The notes under the pieces are model-generated. The model saw only the letters and a program-made list of their open reading frames with translations. It ran no database searches and was not told the origin of the DNA. A program made the position numbers and the translations under genes. A stretch of 64,000 bases of DNA, taken from positions 1,302,001 through 1,366,000 of the forward strand of contig NZ_JARADB010000001.1 in assembly GCF_028765165.1 (NCBI RefSeq), in the 5' to 3' direction. This stretch comes from Paenibacillus sp. MAHUQ-63 (GTDB lineage Bacteria > Bacillota > Bacilli > Paenibacillales > NBRC-103111). Below, piece after piece: positions 43,455-58,586 of this stretch (its first letter is position 1; every line of letters starts with the position of its first letter).

Positions 43455-44126
43455 CTACGAACCCGCCTTAGCCGCTTCCAGCACAGCCTTCACCTGCAGA
43501 GCGCCGAATCTCGGCGATGACAGCACCGGCTTGCCAGTTGCCTCAGCCAGCGCCTGCTCCATACGCGCCATCGAGCCTTGCGCCAGGACGAGCACATCGG
43601 CGCCGTCCATCACCCGCTTCGCCGTCTCCAGCAGCAGGCGGTCGTGCTCTTCCGGCTTGCCTCCGACCAAGGCGTCGAACGCGCCTTCGGCCAGCCCGCT
43701 GACCAGCTGCACGGCAGCACCCGCTTCATCCGCCTTGCGCTGGATCAGCCTTAGGGTCGGCTCGAGGGTGGACGGCAGCGTCGCCAATACGGCAATTCGC
43801 TCATAGCCGGCCACCGCTGCGCCCGCCATGGCTTCGTCGATCCGAACAATTGGCACACTCAGCGCCGTCCGCGCCTCGTCTGCAACGTCTCCGACGGAGG
43901 AGCATGTATTCAGAATGACATCGGCGCCGATCTCCTCGGCATGCCGGTAATACTGCATCAAATGCTTAGACACGACCTCCGGAATATGCCCGGCACGCAC
44001 GACATCCCCGATCAGGCTGTCATCGATAATATTGTAGAGCCGCACGTCCGGCAGCAGCTCTTGAAACACCTTTTTCAACGGATCGGCCAACCCTTGGCCC
44101 GTATAGATCGCAACGACAGTTTGCAT
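43455..44126 (-). CDS. Aspartate/glutamate racemase-superfamily protein
   Basis: 223 residues from the ATG at 44126, preceded by AGGAGG. The first catalytic Cys is present (ILNTCSSVGDVA), but the second Cys region reads LVLAQGSMARM, so the two-base racemase mechanism is probably lost. One-Cys members of the superfamily include arylmalonate-type decarboxylases and isomerases. It sits directly upstream of the RuBisCO-like gene and probably acts on the same acid sugar; the exact reaction is unknown. Confidence 0.8.
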   Translation of the reverse strand: MQTVVAIYTGQGLADPLKKVFQELLPDVRLYNIIDDSLIGDVVRAGHIPEVVSKHLMQYYRHAEEIGADVILNTCSSVGDVADEARTALSVPIVRIDEAMAGAAVAGYERIAVLATLPSTLEPTLRLIQRKADEAGAAVQLVSGLAEGAFDALVGGKPEEHDRLLLETAKRVMDGADVLVLAQGSMARMEQALAEATGKPVLSSPRFGALQVKAVLEAAKAGS

Positions 44127-44227
44127 CGGAGTCCCTCCTGACATTTGTTCCAAACTTATCCAGCCCCCTCATTCTCACGCCATCCCGTACCCGCTGGCCC
44201 TATCCACTGCAGCCATCGGCCAACCTA

Positions 44228-45952
44228 TTACCAGACGAACTCCTTATCCAAACGCCGGTAATCCCCTTCTCTCAGAGGCGCCTCTTCGTAAACCTGCCGC
44301 CCGCTATATAGCGGCTTATTCTTGCCTTTCGGCGTGATGCCTATGACATCGTCTCCGCGCCATTCCGCCTCGAAGGTTTGCCCGACCGCATTCTCCAATG
44401 TTTTGCGGAAGCTCAGCGGGAACGTCACGGTAATTCGCTCTCCGGCGCTTGCCGCCCCCAGCATGAGGAAGTGCTTGTTCACCCAACGGCTGGCTTCGTT
44501 CCCTCTGCCTTCGATGACCTCTCCGTCCCGCTCGCGGACGAACTTGATTTTGGTAAAGCCCGCCCATTCCGGAATCCGAATCTGCAGACGGGAAATATCG
44601 GTATGAATATCGAGGACAACCTTGCCTTCGTGCGGCAAATAGGAGCTGACATCAAGCCACTTGGATCCGCGATTCAAGAGGAAATTGACGCTGATCGTCC
44701 CGTTTTTCTCCGTAACGGTATTGCTCCAGCCCATGAAGAGGCCGCGCGTCCCCGAACCGAGACAGCATAGCTGCAAATCGTTCGTATGGCCGCGTCCTTC
44801 ATTCACATCGCAGACGAAATCGTTCGGCGCCGAATAGCCAGCGAATGAACCGCGCGTGCGCTCTGCGACTTTATAGAAGCTTTTGTTCGCCAGGATGTCA
44901 TTCGACTTGTCATGAGCCTGCTCCACCCAGTCCAGGTCAAGCAGCTGAGACTCGGCCAAATGGTTGCGCAGGAAGCGCTCCACGGTCCCCCAATATTCCA
45001 CATAGCCGCTTCTCGCCAGCGTAATGCCGGTTGCGATCAAGTCGACCAGCGAGCACGTCTCATGCTCATACGCCTGCTCATGCAGGTCGCCCGGCGTCCA
45101 GCCGAAGGCCGTACATTTGGTCAGCGCCCAATCGTAGCACTTCTTCACCCAGGCGATCATCGCCGCATCGCCCGTGAAGACGCCGAACCTTGCGATGGCG
45201 TCCAGCGTGCCGATTCGCGTGTGGAAGTGCCCGCTGCGGTAAGCGAGCGAATCGTTGAAGCTGCCGTCGCTATTGAACACGCCGCTGCGCTCCATAATTA
45301 ACGCGGTGAAGAATTGGCACAGCTCGAAGGCGTCCTCGTTGCCCGTCAGCTCGTGATACTTCAGGAGCGGCATCACCAGCCGGCCGCAGAACGCTGCTGG
45401 ATCCGGCGCAAGGCGCAGCTGCACCGCATTGGCGGATGGCCAGCCCGTTTCCTTATACTCGGAAGCCGGATAGTACCAGACATCACGCTCTTTGATCGCG
45501 ATTCGCTTCAGCGCCGCCACATGGCGGTCCGCCGCTTCTTTGACCTTCTCGTCACGCGATTCCATATACCAAGAAGTCAGCGATAGAATGACAGCCCGCT
45601 GATCAATCAGATTCGCATTCGGCTCCCAATCGCGGGTCGGGTTCTTCTGCCGGTAGCTCATCCCGTCTTCTTTGAAGAAGGACAAGAGGTTCTCCCGGTA
45701 GCGCGCCTCCACCTCTTGGCCGTAAGTTTCCCCGGACATATGCCGGGCAAGAATGAGTCCGTCGATCATACGCCCGTGAGAGGAGCCGTAATCCCAGTCT
45801 CCGTGCGTCACGAAAGCAGGCTTATGCATTAAGTTAGCGGCAAAAAAGGGAATATAGTTATGATCATGGTCCGCCATGCCGATCATCGCATTAATGGCAT
45901 GTGCAGCGCGTTCCTCCAGCATCAGCGTATCGGGAATAAGTCGTTTCGTCAT
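44228..45952 (-). CDS. GH127-like (beta-L-arabinofuranosidase-related) glycosidase
   Basis: 574 residues without signal peptide: a helical toroid in the first two thirds, then beta-sandwich segments (VSSYLPHEGKVVLDIHTDISRLQIRIPEWAG-type strand pattern). LQLCCLGSGTRGLFMGW near residues 393-410 has the adjacent Cys pair that in GH127 enzymes helps bind zinc and includes the nucleophile Cys; the acidic partner was not located with certainty. It is distant from typical GH127 proteins, and related families are possible. It starts after GGAGAGAAGC, 14 bases after the regulator gene. Confidence 0.65.
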   Translation of the reverse strand: MTKRLIPDTLMLEERAAHAINAMIGMADHDHNYIPFFAANLMHKPAFVTHGDWDYGSSHGRMIDGLILARHMSGETYGQEVEARYRENLLSFFKEDGMSYRQKNPTRDWEPNANLIDQRAVILSLTSWYMESRDEKVKEAADRHVAALKRIAIKERDVWYYPASEYKETGWPSANAVQLRLAPDPAAFCGRLVMPLLKYHELTGNEDAFELCQFFTALIMERSGVFNSDGSFNDSLAYRSGHFHTRIGTLDAIARFGVFTGDAAMIAWVKKCYDWALTKCTAFGWTPGDLHEQAYEHETCSLVDLIATGITLARSGYVEYWGTVERFLRNHLAESQLLDLDWVEQAHDKSNDILANKSFYKVAERTRGSFAGYSAPNDFVCDVNEGRGHTNDLQLCCLGSGTRGLFMGWSNTVTEKNGTISVNFLLNRGSKWLDVSSYLPHEGKVVLDIHTDISRLQIRIPEWAGFTKIKFVRERDGEVIEGRGNEASRWVNKHFLMLGAASAGERITVTFPLSFRKTLENAVGQTFEAEWRGDDVIGITPKGKNKPLYSGRQVYEEAPLREGDYRRLDKEFVW

Positions 45953-45966
45953 GCGTGCTTCTCTCC

Positions 45967-47550
45967 TTATTGGTCCGCCTGGCCGATTGCTTTGCGGTAT
46001 TCACCGATCGTCATGCCGACTTTCCGTTTGAAAATCTGGCTGAAGTACCGGTAATCCTCATAGCCGACCTTTTGCGCGACTTCATAATTTTTGTATGTGG
46101 ATACGTTCATAAGCTCTTTGGCTTTATGCATGCGAATATCGGTTAAATAATCGACGAAGTTTTTCCCCGTCATCTTCTTGAACACCCGGCTCAAATAGTC
46201 CGGATTCAAATAATAGCTGCTGGCGATTTGATGAAGCGAGACGGATTGGTCGTAATTGTTCTCCATCCACTTCTTCAGCTCGCCGACGACTTTCTCTCCC
46301 TGCTTCTCCCCGGATTGCCGGTAGAACGCCAGCACGGCGGGGATCAGCTCCTCTGCGAAAATCTTCTTCACCGCGCTGACATCGCCGCGCTCATAGATCA
46401 TTTCCGAATAAGCGAGCGTATTCTTGCCGCTGATATCCTCCAGTCTCGCTTCCTTCGCCTGAAGCTGCTTCTCTACGGCATGCAGGAGCAGATCGGCTCG
46501 CCATTGCAGTTGTCCGACCGTCGCGGAACCGCCGGCGAACGCGTCGAACAAGCGGTCCAGCTCTTGATTCGCAGCCTCGCCGTTGCCGGATTGAAGACTC
46601 CATAAGAACGTCTTCTCCTTATCCTGCGGATAGCTTCCTGACAGGTGGACGCCGCTGCTCTTCTCGGCGAAGAGCAGTGCGCTCACAGCCGTCAGCTCTT
46701 TGCCCGCCAGCGCCTTCCTCGCTTCGCCAAGCGCTTCTCCCAGCTTGGAGGCGCCCTCCTTCCGGATGACCGCGCCGAAGCTGATGCTCGCGCTCCCCGC
46801 CTGCTTCAGCGCTGTCTGCGCGCTTGTATGCAGCCTGCCGATATCCTTGGCATCCAGGCAAGGTCCGCACAGCGCGATAACCATGTCCCTGGAGCCGTCC
46901 TGCAGCGCCGTCACTTCATACGTCCAGCGCCCTCCGAACAGGAAAGGCTGCATCCGGTCCAGCTGCTCCTGCACGGCAGGCAGCAACCGAGCCTGATCGC
47001 ACGGGGGCTCGAAGGCGTCCGGATGCCCCACCAGCAGCGCAATCTCGCCGGTCTGCCAAGCGGACGGCACGAAGCTCGCGCCTGCAGGCGCATGCTCGCC
47101 CTCCGCCGCATGCAGCAGCTGCCGCAGCCAATCCTCCCCGTGACCGCCGGATGCTTTGCGCTTCTCGTCTTCGCGCCGGTCCAGCTCCAGCAGCGCCTTC
47201 TCCACTACGGCGGCAAGCTCTTCCTTCTTGACCGGCTTGAGCAAATAATCGAAAGCTTTATGGCGAATCGCTTCTTTCGTATATTCGAAATCCGAGTATC
47301 CGCTGATCACGATCGTCAGCAGGTCCGGCAGCTCCCGGCTCAGCAGCCCCAGCAGCTGCTTGCCGTCGAAGCCCGGCATGCGCATATCGAGGAAGAGCAG
47401 ATCCGGCTTTTTCTCCAATGCCATCTCATAGCCGATGCCGCCGTCGCCGGCTTCCCCTGCGAGCTCCAAGCCCCATTCGTTCCAGGAAATGGACTGAATC
47501 AATCCTCTGCGTATCCACTTCTCATCGTCCACAATGATGACTCTTCGCAT
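45967..47550 (-). CDS. AraC-type response regulator of the second carbohydrate operon
   Basis: 527 residues: receiver domain with phosphoacceptor Asp in LLFLDMRMPGFDG, linker, and C-terminal AraC domain (SLHQIASSYYLNPDYLSRVFKKMTG-type first helix-turn-helix; VAQKVGYEDYRYFSQIFKR second). The start follows GGAGGAAAAGGAA. Its partner kinase gene is at 50827-52635; the three importer genes lie between them, an unusual split of the pair. It probably activates the whole operon. Confidence 0.92.
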   Translation of the reverse strand: MRRVIIVDDEKWIRRGLIQSISWNEWGLELAGEAGDGGIGYEMALEKKPDLLFLDMRMPGFDGKQLLGLLSRELPDLLTIVISGYSDFEYTKEAIRHKAFDYLLKPVKKEELAAVVEKALLELDRREDEKRKASGGHGEDWLRQLLHAAEGEHAPAGASFVPSAWQTGEIALLVGHPDAFEPPCDQARLLPAVQEQLDRMQPFLFGGRWTYEVTALQDGSRDMVIALCGPCLDAKDIGRLHTSAQTALKQAGSASISFGAVIRKEGASKLGEALGEARKALAGKELTAVSALLFAEKSSGVHLSGSYPQDKEKTFLWSLQSGNGEAANQELDRLFDAFAGGSATVGQLQWRADLLLHAVEKQLQAKEARLEDISGKNTLAYSEMIYERGDVSAVKKIFAEELIPAVLAFYRQSGEKQGEKVVGELKKWMENNYDQSVSLHQIASSYYLNPDYLSRVFKKMTGKNFVDYLTDIRMHKAKELMNVSTYKNYEVAQKVGYEDYRYFSQIFKRKVGMTIGEYRKAIGQADQ

Positions 47551-47584
47551 TTCCTTTTCCTCCTTCGGCTCTCGATTCCTATCA

Positions 47585-48406
47585 TTATCCTTTCAACGAT
47601 CCTGCCGTCAGCCCGTCAATGATATAGCGCTGCAGCAGCAGATACACGATGAGAATCGGTGATACGACCAGCACCATGAAGGCGAACACGACGCCCCAAT
47701 TCGTGCTGTACATCGTCACAAAGTTGAAAATTTGCAATACAATCGTCCATTTCGTACTGTCCGTCATGAGGTAGAACGGCCCGAAGAAATCGTTCCAGAC
47801 CGATACCATTACGACAATGGATACGGTCACGAGCACCGTCATCAGCAGCGGCAAGATGATCTGCCCGTATAACCGGAAATAGCCGCAGCCCTCCAGCAAG
47901 GCCGCCTCATCGAGCTCCCTCGGAATCGACTTCATGAAGCCGACCAGCAGGAACACCGCAAATGGCAGCAGCACCGCCGTATAATACATGATCAGACTGA
48001 AATACGTGCCTTTAATATGCAGGTCGCCCAACAGCTTAATCGTCGGCACGATAGACACCGGAACGATCAGCCCCATAATGAAGGTGTAGTAAGCTCCCCG
48101 CAGGAAGCGGTCGTCTCTTCGCTGGATAATGAAGGCCGCCATAGACGCGAACAAGTTTACGCATACCACGACCAGGCCGGAAATCAGAATGCTATTTTTG
48201 AACCCCCGCAAAATGTTCGCCTGCTGAAATACTTCCTTATAGTTCGTGAACTGCCATTCAGAAGGCAGCGATAGTCCGAATAAAGCGGATTCCCGAATGC
48301 CTTTGAACGAATTGACCAAGATCATCAGGAAAGGGATCAAGATCAGGCATGCCAGGATGACAGCGACAATTTCGAGCATCCATAATCTCCATTTTGGCGC
48401 CATCAC
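47585..48406 (-). CDS. Sugar ABC importer permease (MalG type)
   Basis: 273 residues with six membrane helices and EAA loop DEAALLEGCGYFRLYGQIILPLL; ends IDGLTAGSLKG, typical of the family. Its start overlaps the end of the preceding permease gene by four bases, and the two would form the membrane channel of the importer. Confidence 0.93.
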   Translation of the reverse strand: MMAPKWRLWMLEIVAVILACLILIPFLMILVNSFKGIRESALFGLSLPSEWQFTNYKEVFQQANILRGFKNSILISGLVVVCVNLFASMAAFIIQRRDDRFLRGAYYTFIMGLIVPVSIVPTIKLLGDLHIKGTYFSLIMYYTAVLLPFAVFLLVGFMKSIPRELDEAALLEGCGYFRLYGQIILPLLMTVLVTVSIVVMVSVWNDFFGPFYLMTDSTKWTIVLQIFNFVTMYSTNWGVVFAFMVLVVSPILIVYLLLQRYIIDGLTAGSLKG

Positions 48407-49272
48407 ATCTCGACCTCCCTCTTCTTCATGGCCATGAGCACGGGAACGCCGACGATCGTAACGAGTACGAACAGCACCACATTCACAGCAGTCGCATAAC
48501 CGAATAAACCCGTACTAAACATGCTTCGAATATAGGTATAGAACACTTCCGTCGTATAGCCGGGGCCGCCTTCCGTCAGCACCATGACCATTTCGAACAC
48601 TTTCATCGAACCGATCATGGATAGGAGCACATTAACGGTCAGAGCAGGAGCCAGAAGCGGGAACACCACCGAGCGGAAACGCTGCCAGTACCGGGCTCCG
48701 TCCATCGACGAGCTTTCGATCAGATCCTTCGGAATGAACTGCAAACCGGCTAAGTAAACGACCATCGAGAACCCGGCCACACGCCATAGATCCGTCACAA
48801 TAATGGAAAACAAGGCGTACTTGGGATCGTTGAGCCAATCATGCACAAGCGATTGAAGCCCTATCCCGCTTAGCAGCGTGTTCACAATGCCGTGTTCCGG
48901 ATGATAAATAGCCCGGAAAATATACCCGATGACAATCGGCGCAATCACATACGGCAGAAAGAAAATCGTTCGCAGCAGGTTGCGCAGCTTCAGCGCCTCG
49001 TTCAAGATGAGGGCTAGGCCTAAGCCGAGAAAATTTTGCATCAAGGTGACGACAATGGCAAAGATGAGCGTATTGATCAAAGCCGTTTTCAATCTCGGTT
49101 CCTGAAACAGCTCGATATAATTCGCGAGCCCCGTGAACTGGATGCTCTCGGCGTTAATATTCCAATCGGTGAAGCTATAGTAGAACCCAATCAATGTCGG
49201 CGTAATAAAAAATAAGAGAAAAACGGCGAGAGCCGGGAATGAAAAATATAGCGGGTACGTATGCTTCCCCAT
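48403..49272 (-). CDS. Sugar ABC importer permease (MalF type)
   Basis: 289 residues: six membrane helices beginning LYFSFPALAVFLLFFITPTLIGFYYSF, EAA loop ESSSMDGARYWQRFRSVVFPLL. It belongs to the UgpA/MsmF-like group, different from the LplB-type permease of the first locus, so the two importers probably take different sugars. It lies 75 bases after the binding-protein gene. Confidence 0.93.
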   Translation of the reverse strand: MGKHTYPLYFSFPALAVFLLFFITPTLIGFYYSFTDWNINAESIQFTGLANYIELFQEPRLKTALINTLIFAIVVTLMQNFLGLGLALILNEALKLRNLLRTIFFLPYVIAPIVIGYIFRAIYHPEHGIVNTLLSGIGLQSLVHDWLNDPKYALFSIIVTDLWRVAGFSMVVYLAGLQFIPKDLIESSSMDGARYWQRFRSVVFPLLAPALTVNVLLSMIGSMKVFEMVMVLTEGGPGYTTEVFYTYIRSMFSTGLFGYATAVNVVLFVLVTIVGVPVLMAMKKREVEM

Positions 49273-49347
49273 CTCGTCCCCCCTCCTTCAGCTTCATGTA
49301 ATGTTCCGGCCGGAAGCATGGAGTTTCCGGCCGGGTAAAGGCACAGC

Positions 49348-50709
49348 TTACTTGAAGCCTTCAAGCAGCTTGGACTTGCCGTCTTTCTCATAGTTCGCTG
49401 AGAATTCCTTCAACGCTTTGTCGACATCGCCGTCGATGAAGAACGTTTGCAGCGTTTTCTGGAAATCGGCGAATGTCGGTGTCAGGCGGTTCTGCACGTT
49501 GATTTTCGCTTTATTCGCGTCGATCAAGTCTTTCACCGTTTGCTGTACGGGATATAAGGAGCTCTTCGCGCCTTGGAAGATCGGAATGCCCGGGCTTGTT
49601 TGGTAGTACAGATCGACCATTTCCGGCGTAATCATGAACTTCACCAAATCTGCCGCCACGTCGGCATGCTTCGCCTTCGTCGGAATCATGAGCTGATTCG
49701 GCGGGGTGATCATGGCCGTACCCGCATCGGTTGCCGACGGGAACGGGAAGAAGCCGATTTTATTCGTGACGAAATCTTTCCCGAATTTCTTCTCCAGCTG
49801 CGGAATAATGCCGTCCAGCATGAACGCCATGCCCACCTTGCCTTCGCCCATCAAGTTTTGCAGCTCGTCGAAGGTGCCCGCCAGCGGGTTGGACTGGATG
49901 AGTCCCAGATCCTTCAATTCCTTCTGCTTGGCGAACAGATCCTTCAGTGCCGGAATGTCAGCCAGCTTGAGCGCGTTTTTCTCGAGGTTTTGCACGCCTG
50001 CATCGCCGATGGCCGGATCGACGTTCGATACCCAACCTGTGAAGTAGAACACCTGAGGCGGCCAGCCGTCCTTCACTCCCTCGTAGAAAGGGGTGACGCC
50101 TGCGGCTTTCACTTTCTTCGCGCCTTCGATCATGTCGGCATAATTTTTGGGCGGCTGAATGCCTGCTTTGGCGAATACATCCTTGTTATAGTAAATTCCC
50201 ATCATGCCGGTAGCGCCGAAAGGAACACCGTAGATTTTCTTGCCCGCATCCATTTGGAAATCTTTCATCGTCGGAATAATGCGGTCCCATACCGCTTGAT
50301 CCCCTGACCATTCGCGGAGCGTCTCCGAAGCTCTCAGCTTCACGTACTGCTTAGGGCCAGGCTGCATCAGGAATAGATCCGGGAAGTCGCCGGTGGAGAA
50401 GCGCGTCTTCATCATGTTATCGAAGTCGCCGCCTGGCAGCGCCTGCAGCTCGACTTTATTGCCCGTCTTCGCTTCGAACTCCTTGAATATTTTATTGAAA
50501 GGCGTGGCGTCAACCGTGTTGGCGATGGCGAATGTGAGCGTGACCGGATCTTTCTTCGCCGGCGCAGGCGTCGATGCGTTCGCCGGTGCCTGGGAGGCTG
50601 CCGGTGTAGAGCTGCCCGTGCCTGAGTCCGTGCCGCCGCTTCCGCAAGCCGTTAATGCCATAACTGCCGCAAGGGATGCGGACAGTGTTACCGTTTTCAT
50701 TTTCCTCAT
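49348..50709 (-). CDS. Sugar ABC importer substrate-binding lipoprotein
   Basis: 453 residues from the ATG at 50709, preceded by AAGGAGGGG. The lipoprotein signal ends at lipobox LTACGSGG, followed by a Ser/Thr/Pro-rich linker. DFDNMMKTRFSTGDFPDLFLM-type and GVPFGATGMMGIYYNKDVFAKAG segments mark a family-1 binding protein for mono- or oligosaccharides. It delivers sugar to the two permeases downstream; the ATPase must be encoded elsewhere. A cre-like site precedes it. Confidence 0.93.
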   Translation of the reverse strand: MRKMKTVTLSASLAAVMALTACGSGGTDSGTGSSTPAASQAPANASTPAPAKKDPVTLTFAIANTVDATPFNKIFKEFEAKTGNKVELQALPGGDFDNMMKTRFSTGDFPDLFLMQPGPKQYVKLRASETLREWSGDQAVWDRIIPTMKDFQMDAGKKIYGVPFGATGMMGIYYNKDVFAKAGIQPPKNYADMIEGAKKVKAAGVTPFYEGVKDGWPPQVFYFTGWVSNVDPAIGDAGVQNLEKNALKLADIPALKDLFAKQKELKDLGLIQSNPLAGTFDELQNLMGEGKVGMAFMLDGIIPQLEKKFGKDFVTNKIGFFPFPSATDAGTAMITPPNQLMIPTKAKHADVAADLVKFMITPEMVDLYYQTSPGIPIFQGAKSSLYPVQQTVKDLIDANKAKINVQNRLTPTFADFQKTLQTFFIDGDVDKALKEFSANYEKDGKSKLLEGFK

Positions 50710-50746
50710 TTTCTGTACCCCTCCTTCAATATTCCTTACATATCTG

Positions 50747-50767
50747 ATTATATTGCAAGCGCTTACC
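50747..50767 (-). promoter_or_regulatory. cre-like site with -10 box before the binding-protein gene
   Basis: GGTAAGCGCTTGCA (50767-50754) matches the CcpA cre consensus with two mismatches, and a TATAAT (50752-50747) follows directly; the -35 region is poor. This suggests an internal promoter under glucose repression for the importer genes. Confidence 0.5.
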
Positions 50768-50826
50768 TGTCCCCCATGCACGATAACGACTTTCTATGTT
50801 GAATAATCCTACATCTGCGATCCCGG

Positions 50827-52635
50827 TCAGGTCTTCGTTAATTTTAACGTTACCTGCGTCCCTATTCCCTTCCTGCTGGCAATGCTGAATTGAAACTGCT
50901 CGCCATACCGAATCGTATACCTCGCATACACATTCTGGACGCCGATCCCGCCGCTTGAGGCGGAGAGCTTATACTCTTCCTGGTAGAGGGGCAGCCTTAA
51001 GGAAGTGAGAATTTGCTCCAGCCTTGTCTCCGATATGCCCACACCATCATCATTCACCTGGATATAAACCGAGTCATTATCCTTCCAAGCTTTGAGGTGG
51101 ATCGTCCCTTTGCCGCGTTTGCGCTCGATTCCATGGAAAACGGCATTCTCCACGAGCGGCTGGAGCGTCATTTTCAACATCGGGAATGGGTACAGCTCGT
51201 GTTCAATCTCTACGCGATAATCGAATTTCCCTTCGAACCGGATGCTCTGGATATTAATATACGCCTCGATCTGCACGAGCTCATCCTGAAGCGTCACGAT
51301 TTCATCCGAATTCTTCGTATTGTAACGGAACATATCGGCCAAAGATTGCGCCATTTGTCCGATCTCCTCCACATCATAATAGTCCGCCATCGCCTTGATG
51401 CTGTCGAGCGTATTATAGAGGAAGTGCGGGTTAATCTGAGAGTAGAGCATGGCCAGCTCCATCTGCTGCAGCTTGATTTGATACACGTATTTCGTCTCGA
51501 TCTGCTTCTGCAGCTCGTCCTGCATCGCATTGAAGTTCATCGCGATCCGGCCGATTTCATCCTTCCGTTTAATATCCACTCGGACGGAGAAGTCACCGCG
51601 TTTAATGTGGTTAACGGTTTTATACAGATGCAGAATAGGATTCGTGATGCTGCGTCCGAACAAGAGCGAGACGACCGCACTGACCAGGAAAGCGGCGATC
51701 GCCGTCCAAATGGCTGCCGTTTTGATAGGGTCCAGCGAGGAAAAAATTTCTTCCTTCGGCATGATCAGCACCGTTTTCCAGTTGGAATACTGGGAGCGTG
51801 TGTAGGACACGAGCATGGTGGCGTCTCCGGTCCCTGTCCAGAACTTGCCGTTGTCTCCTTTTATTTGGGCTAGCGTTGGCGCGTCCAAGTCGGGAGCGTG
51901 TCCCTCCGCTGAGTCGAAGATGGCATTGTTAATGTCGTTAAGAATGAGAAAACGGCTGTTGGTCGTCAGATCCGCACGCTGCCCGATCCCCGTGAATAGC
52001 CCGTAGTTATAGTCGGCGCGAACAACAATGAACCCGATCGGATTGGAGAAATCGCGAATGAGCATCGATGTGGAGTAAGCCGTCGGACTCTCCTGCGTGC
52101 CTTCTGCCGGCGGTGAGCTGAAGAAGTTCACCAGCCCGTCCTTGGCCACGGTTTGCTGGAACCATTCGGCATTCAGCACTTGGCTGGGGCTGCCATAGGT
52201 TGTATTGTCTGAGGAATTCAACAATTCCCCGTTGCTGTAATAAATTTGGAACCGAACGAAATCCGGGATAGGGGTAATATTGAAACTCTTGAGAAATAAA
52301 TCGCCCAGCTTCTGGCGGAACAGAAATTTATTTTGGCTGTCCATGGCCGGATAGGCATTAATGTTATCGATATATTCCTGGTTGTAGTAAGGCGCGAGGA
52401 GCAGATTTCTTTTGTTATGGAATTCGTTATCCATGTTAAATTCAATCTGTCTGACGATCTGCGCGCTAGCGGTTTCCACGCGGTCCGCCATAGAGTTATA
52501 GGAGATGTAGAACGAAGCGGTGCCGATCAACGTAATGCAGAAGAGGATGATGATGAAATAACTCAATAACAGCACGGTACGAATTCTGGGAAATAAAGTG
52601 ACTAGCAGCTTTCTTATGCTTTCCATCCGGCGCAT
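50827..52635 (-). CDS. YesM-like sensor histidine kinase of the second carbohydrate operon
   Basis: 602 residues: first membrane helix VLLLSYFIIILFCITLIGTA-like at about 20-42, large extracytoplasmic dCache-type sensor, second helix near 305-325, HAMP (NHIKRGDFSVRVDIKRKDEIG), phosphoacceptor His in LYSQINPHFLYNTLDSIKAM and HATPase domain (VNDDGVGIS, GGIGVQNVYARY). It would sense a sugar outside the cell and signal to the regulator at 45967-47550. It begins 106 bases after the GH78 stop. Confidence 0.93.
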   Translation of the reverse strand: MRRMESIRKLLVTLFPRIRTVLLLSYFIIILFCITLIGTASFYISYNSMADRVETASAQIVRQIEFNMDNEFHNKRNLLLAPYYNQEYIDNINAYPAMDSQNKFLFRQKLGDLFLKSFNITPIPDFVRFQIYYSNGELLNSSDNTTYGSPSQVLNAEWFQQTVAKDGLVNFFSSPPAEGTQESPTAYSTSMLIRDFSNPIGFIVVRADYNYGLFTGIGQRADLTTNSRFLILNDINNAIFDSAEGHAPDLDAPTLAQIKGDNGKFWTGTGDATMLVSYTRSQYSNWKTVLIMPKEEIFSSLDPIKTAAIWTAIAAFLVSAVVSLLFGRSITNPILHLYKTVNHIKRGDFSVRVDIKRKDEIGRIAMNFNAMQDELQKQIETKYVYQIKLQQMELAMLYSQINPHFLYNTLDSIKAMADYYDVEEIGQMAQSLADMFRYNTKNSDEIVTLQDELVQIEAYINIQSIRFEGKFDYRVEIEHELYPFPMLKMTLQPLVENAVFHGIERKRGKGTIHLKAWKDNDSVYIQVNDDGVGISETRLEQILTSLRLPLYQEEYKLSASSGGIGVQNVYARYTIRYGEQFQFSIASRKGIGTQVTLKLTKT

Positions 52636-52741
52636 CCTGATGACCTGCCTCTCTTCTATGCAACAACAGCCGGAGCCGGATTAACGATGGAGCGCCTGCC
52701 CCTCCGCCTTCCGGTCCCGGACTGTATCCTGGAATATGCCC

Positions 52742-58503
<5,762 letters not shown>

Positions 58504-58535
58504 TTATGTTATGAAAACCGTGCTCAAACGCGAAA

Positions 58536-58565
58536 AACCCTGACTCCGCTTCAAGAGTCAGGGTT
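58536..58565 (-). terminator. Intrinsic terminator of the quinone reductase gene
   Basis: Perfect 11-bp arms AACCCTGACTC and GAGTCAGGGTT with an 8-base loop; TTTTTC follows on the minus strand. Confidence 0.9.
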
Positions 58566-58586
58566 ATCTGTTGGCCGCTGCAGCCG

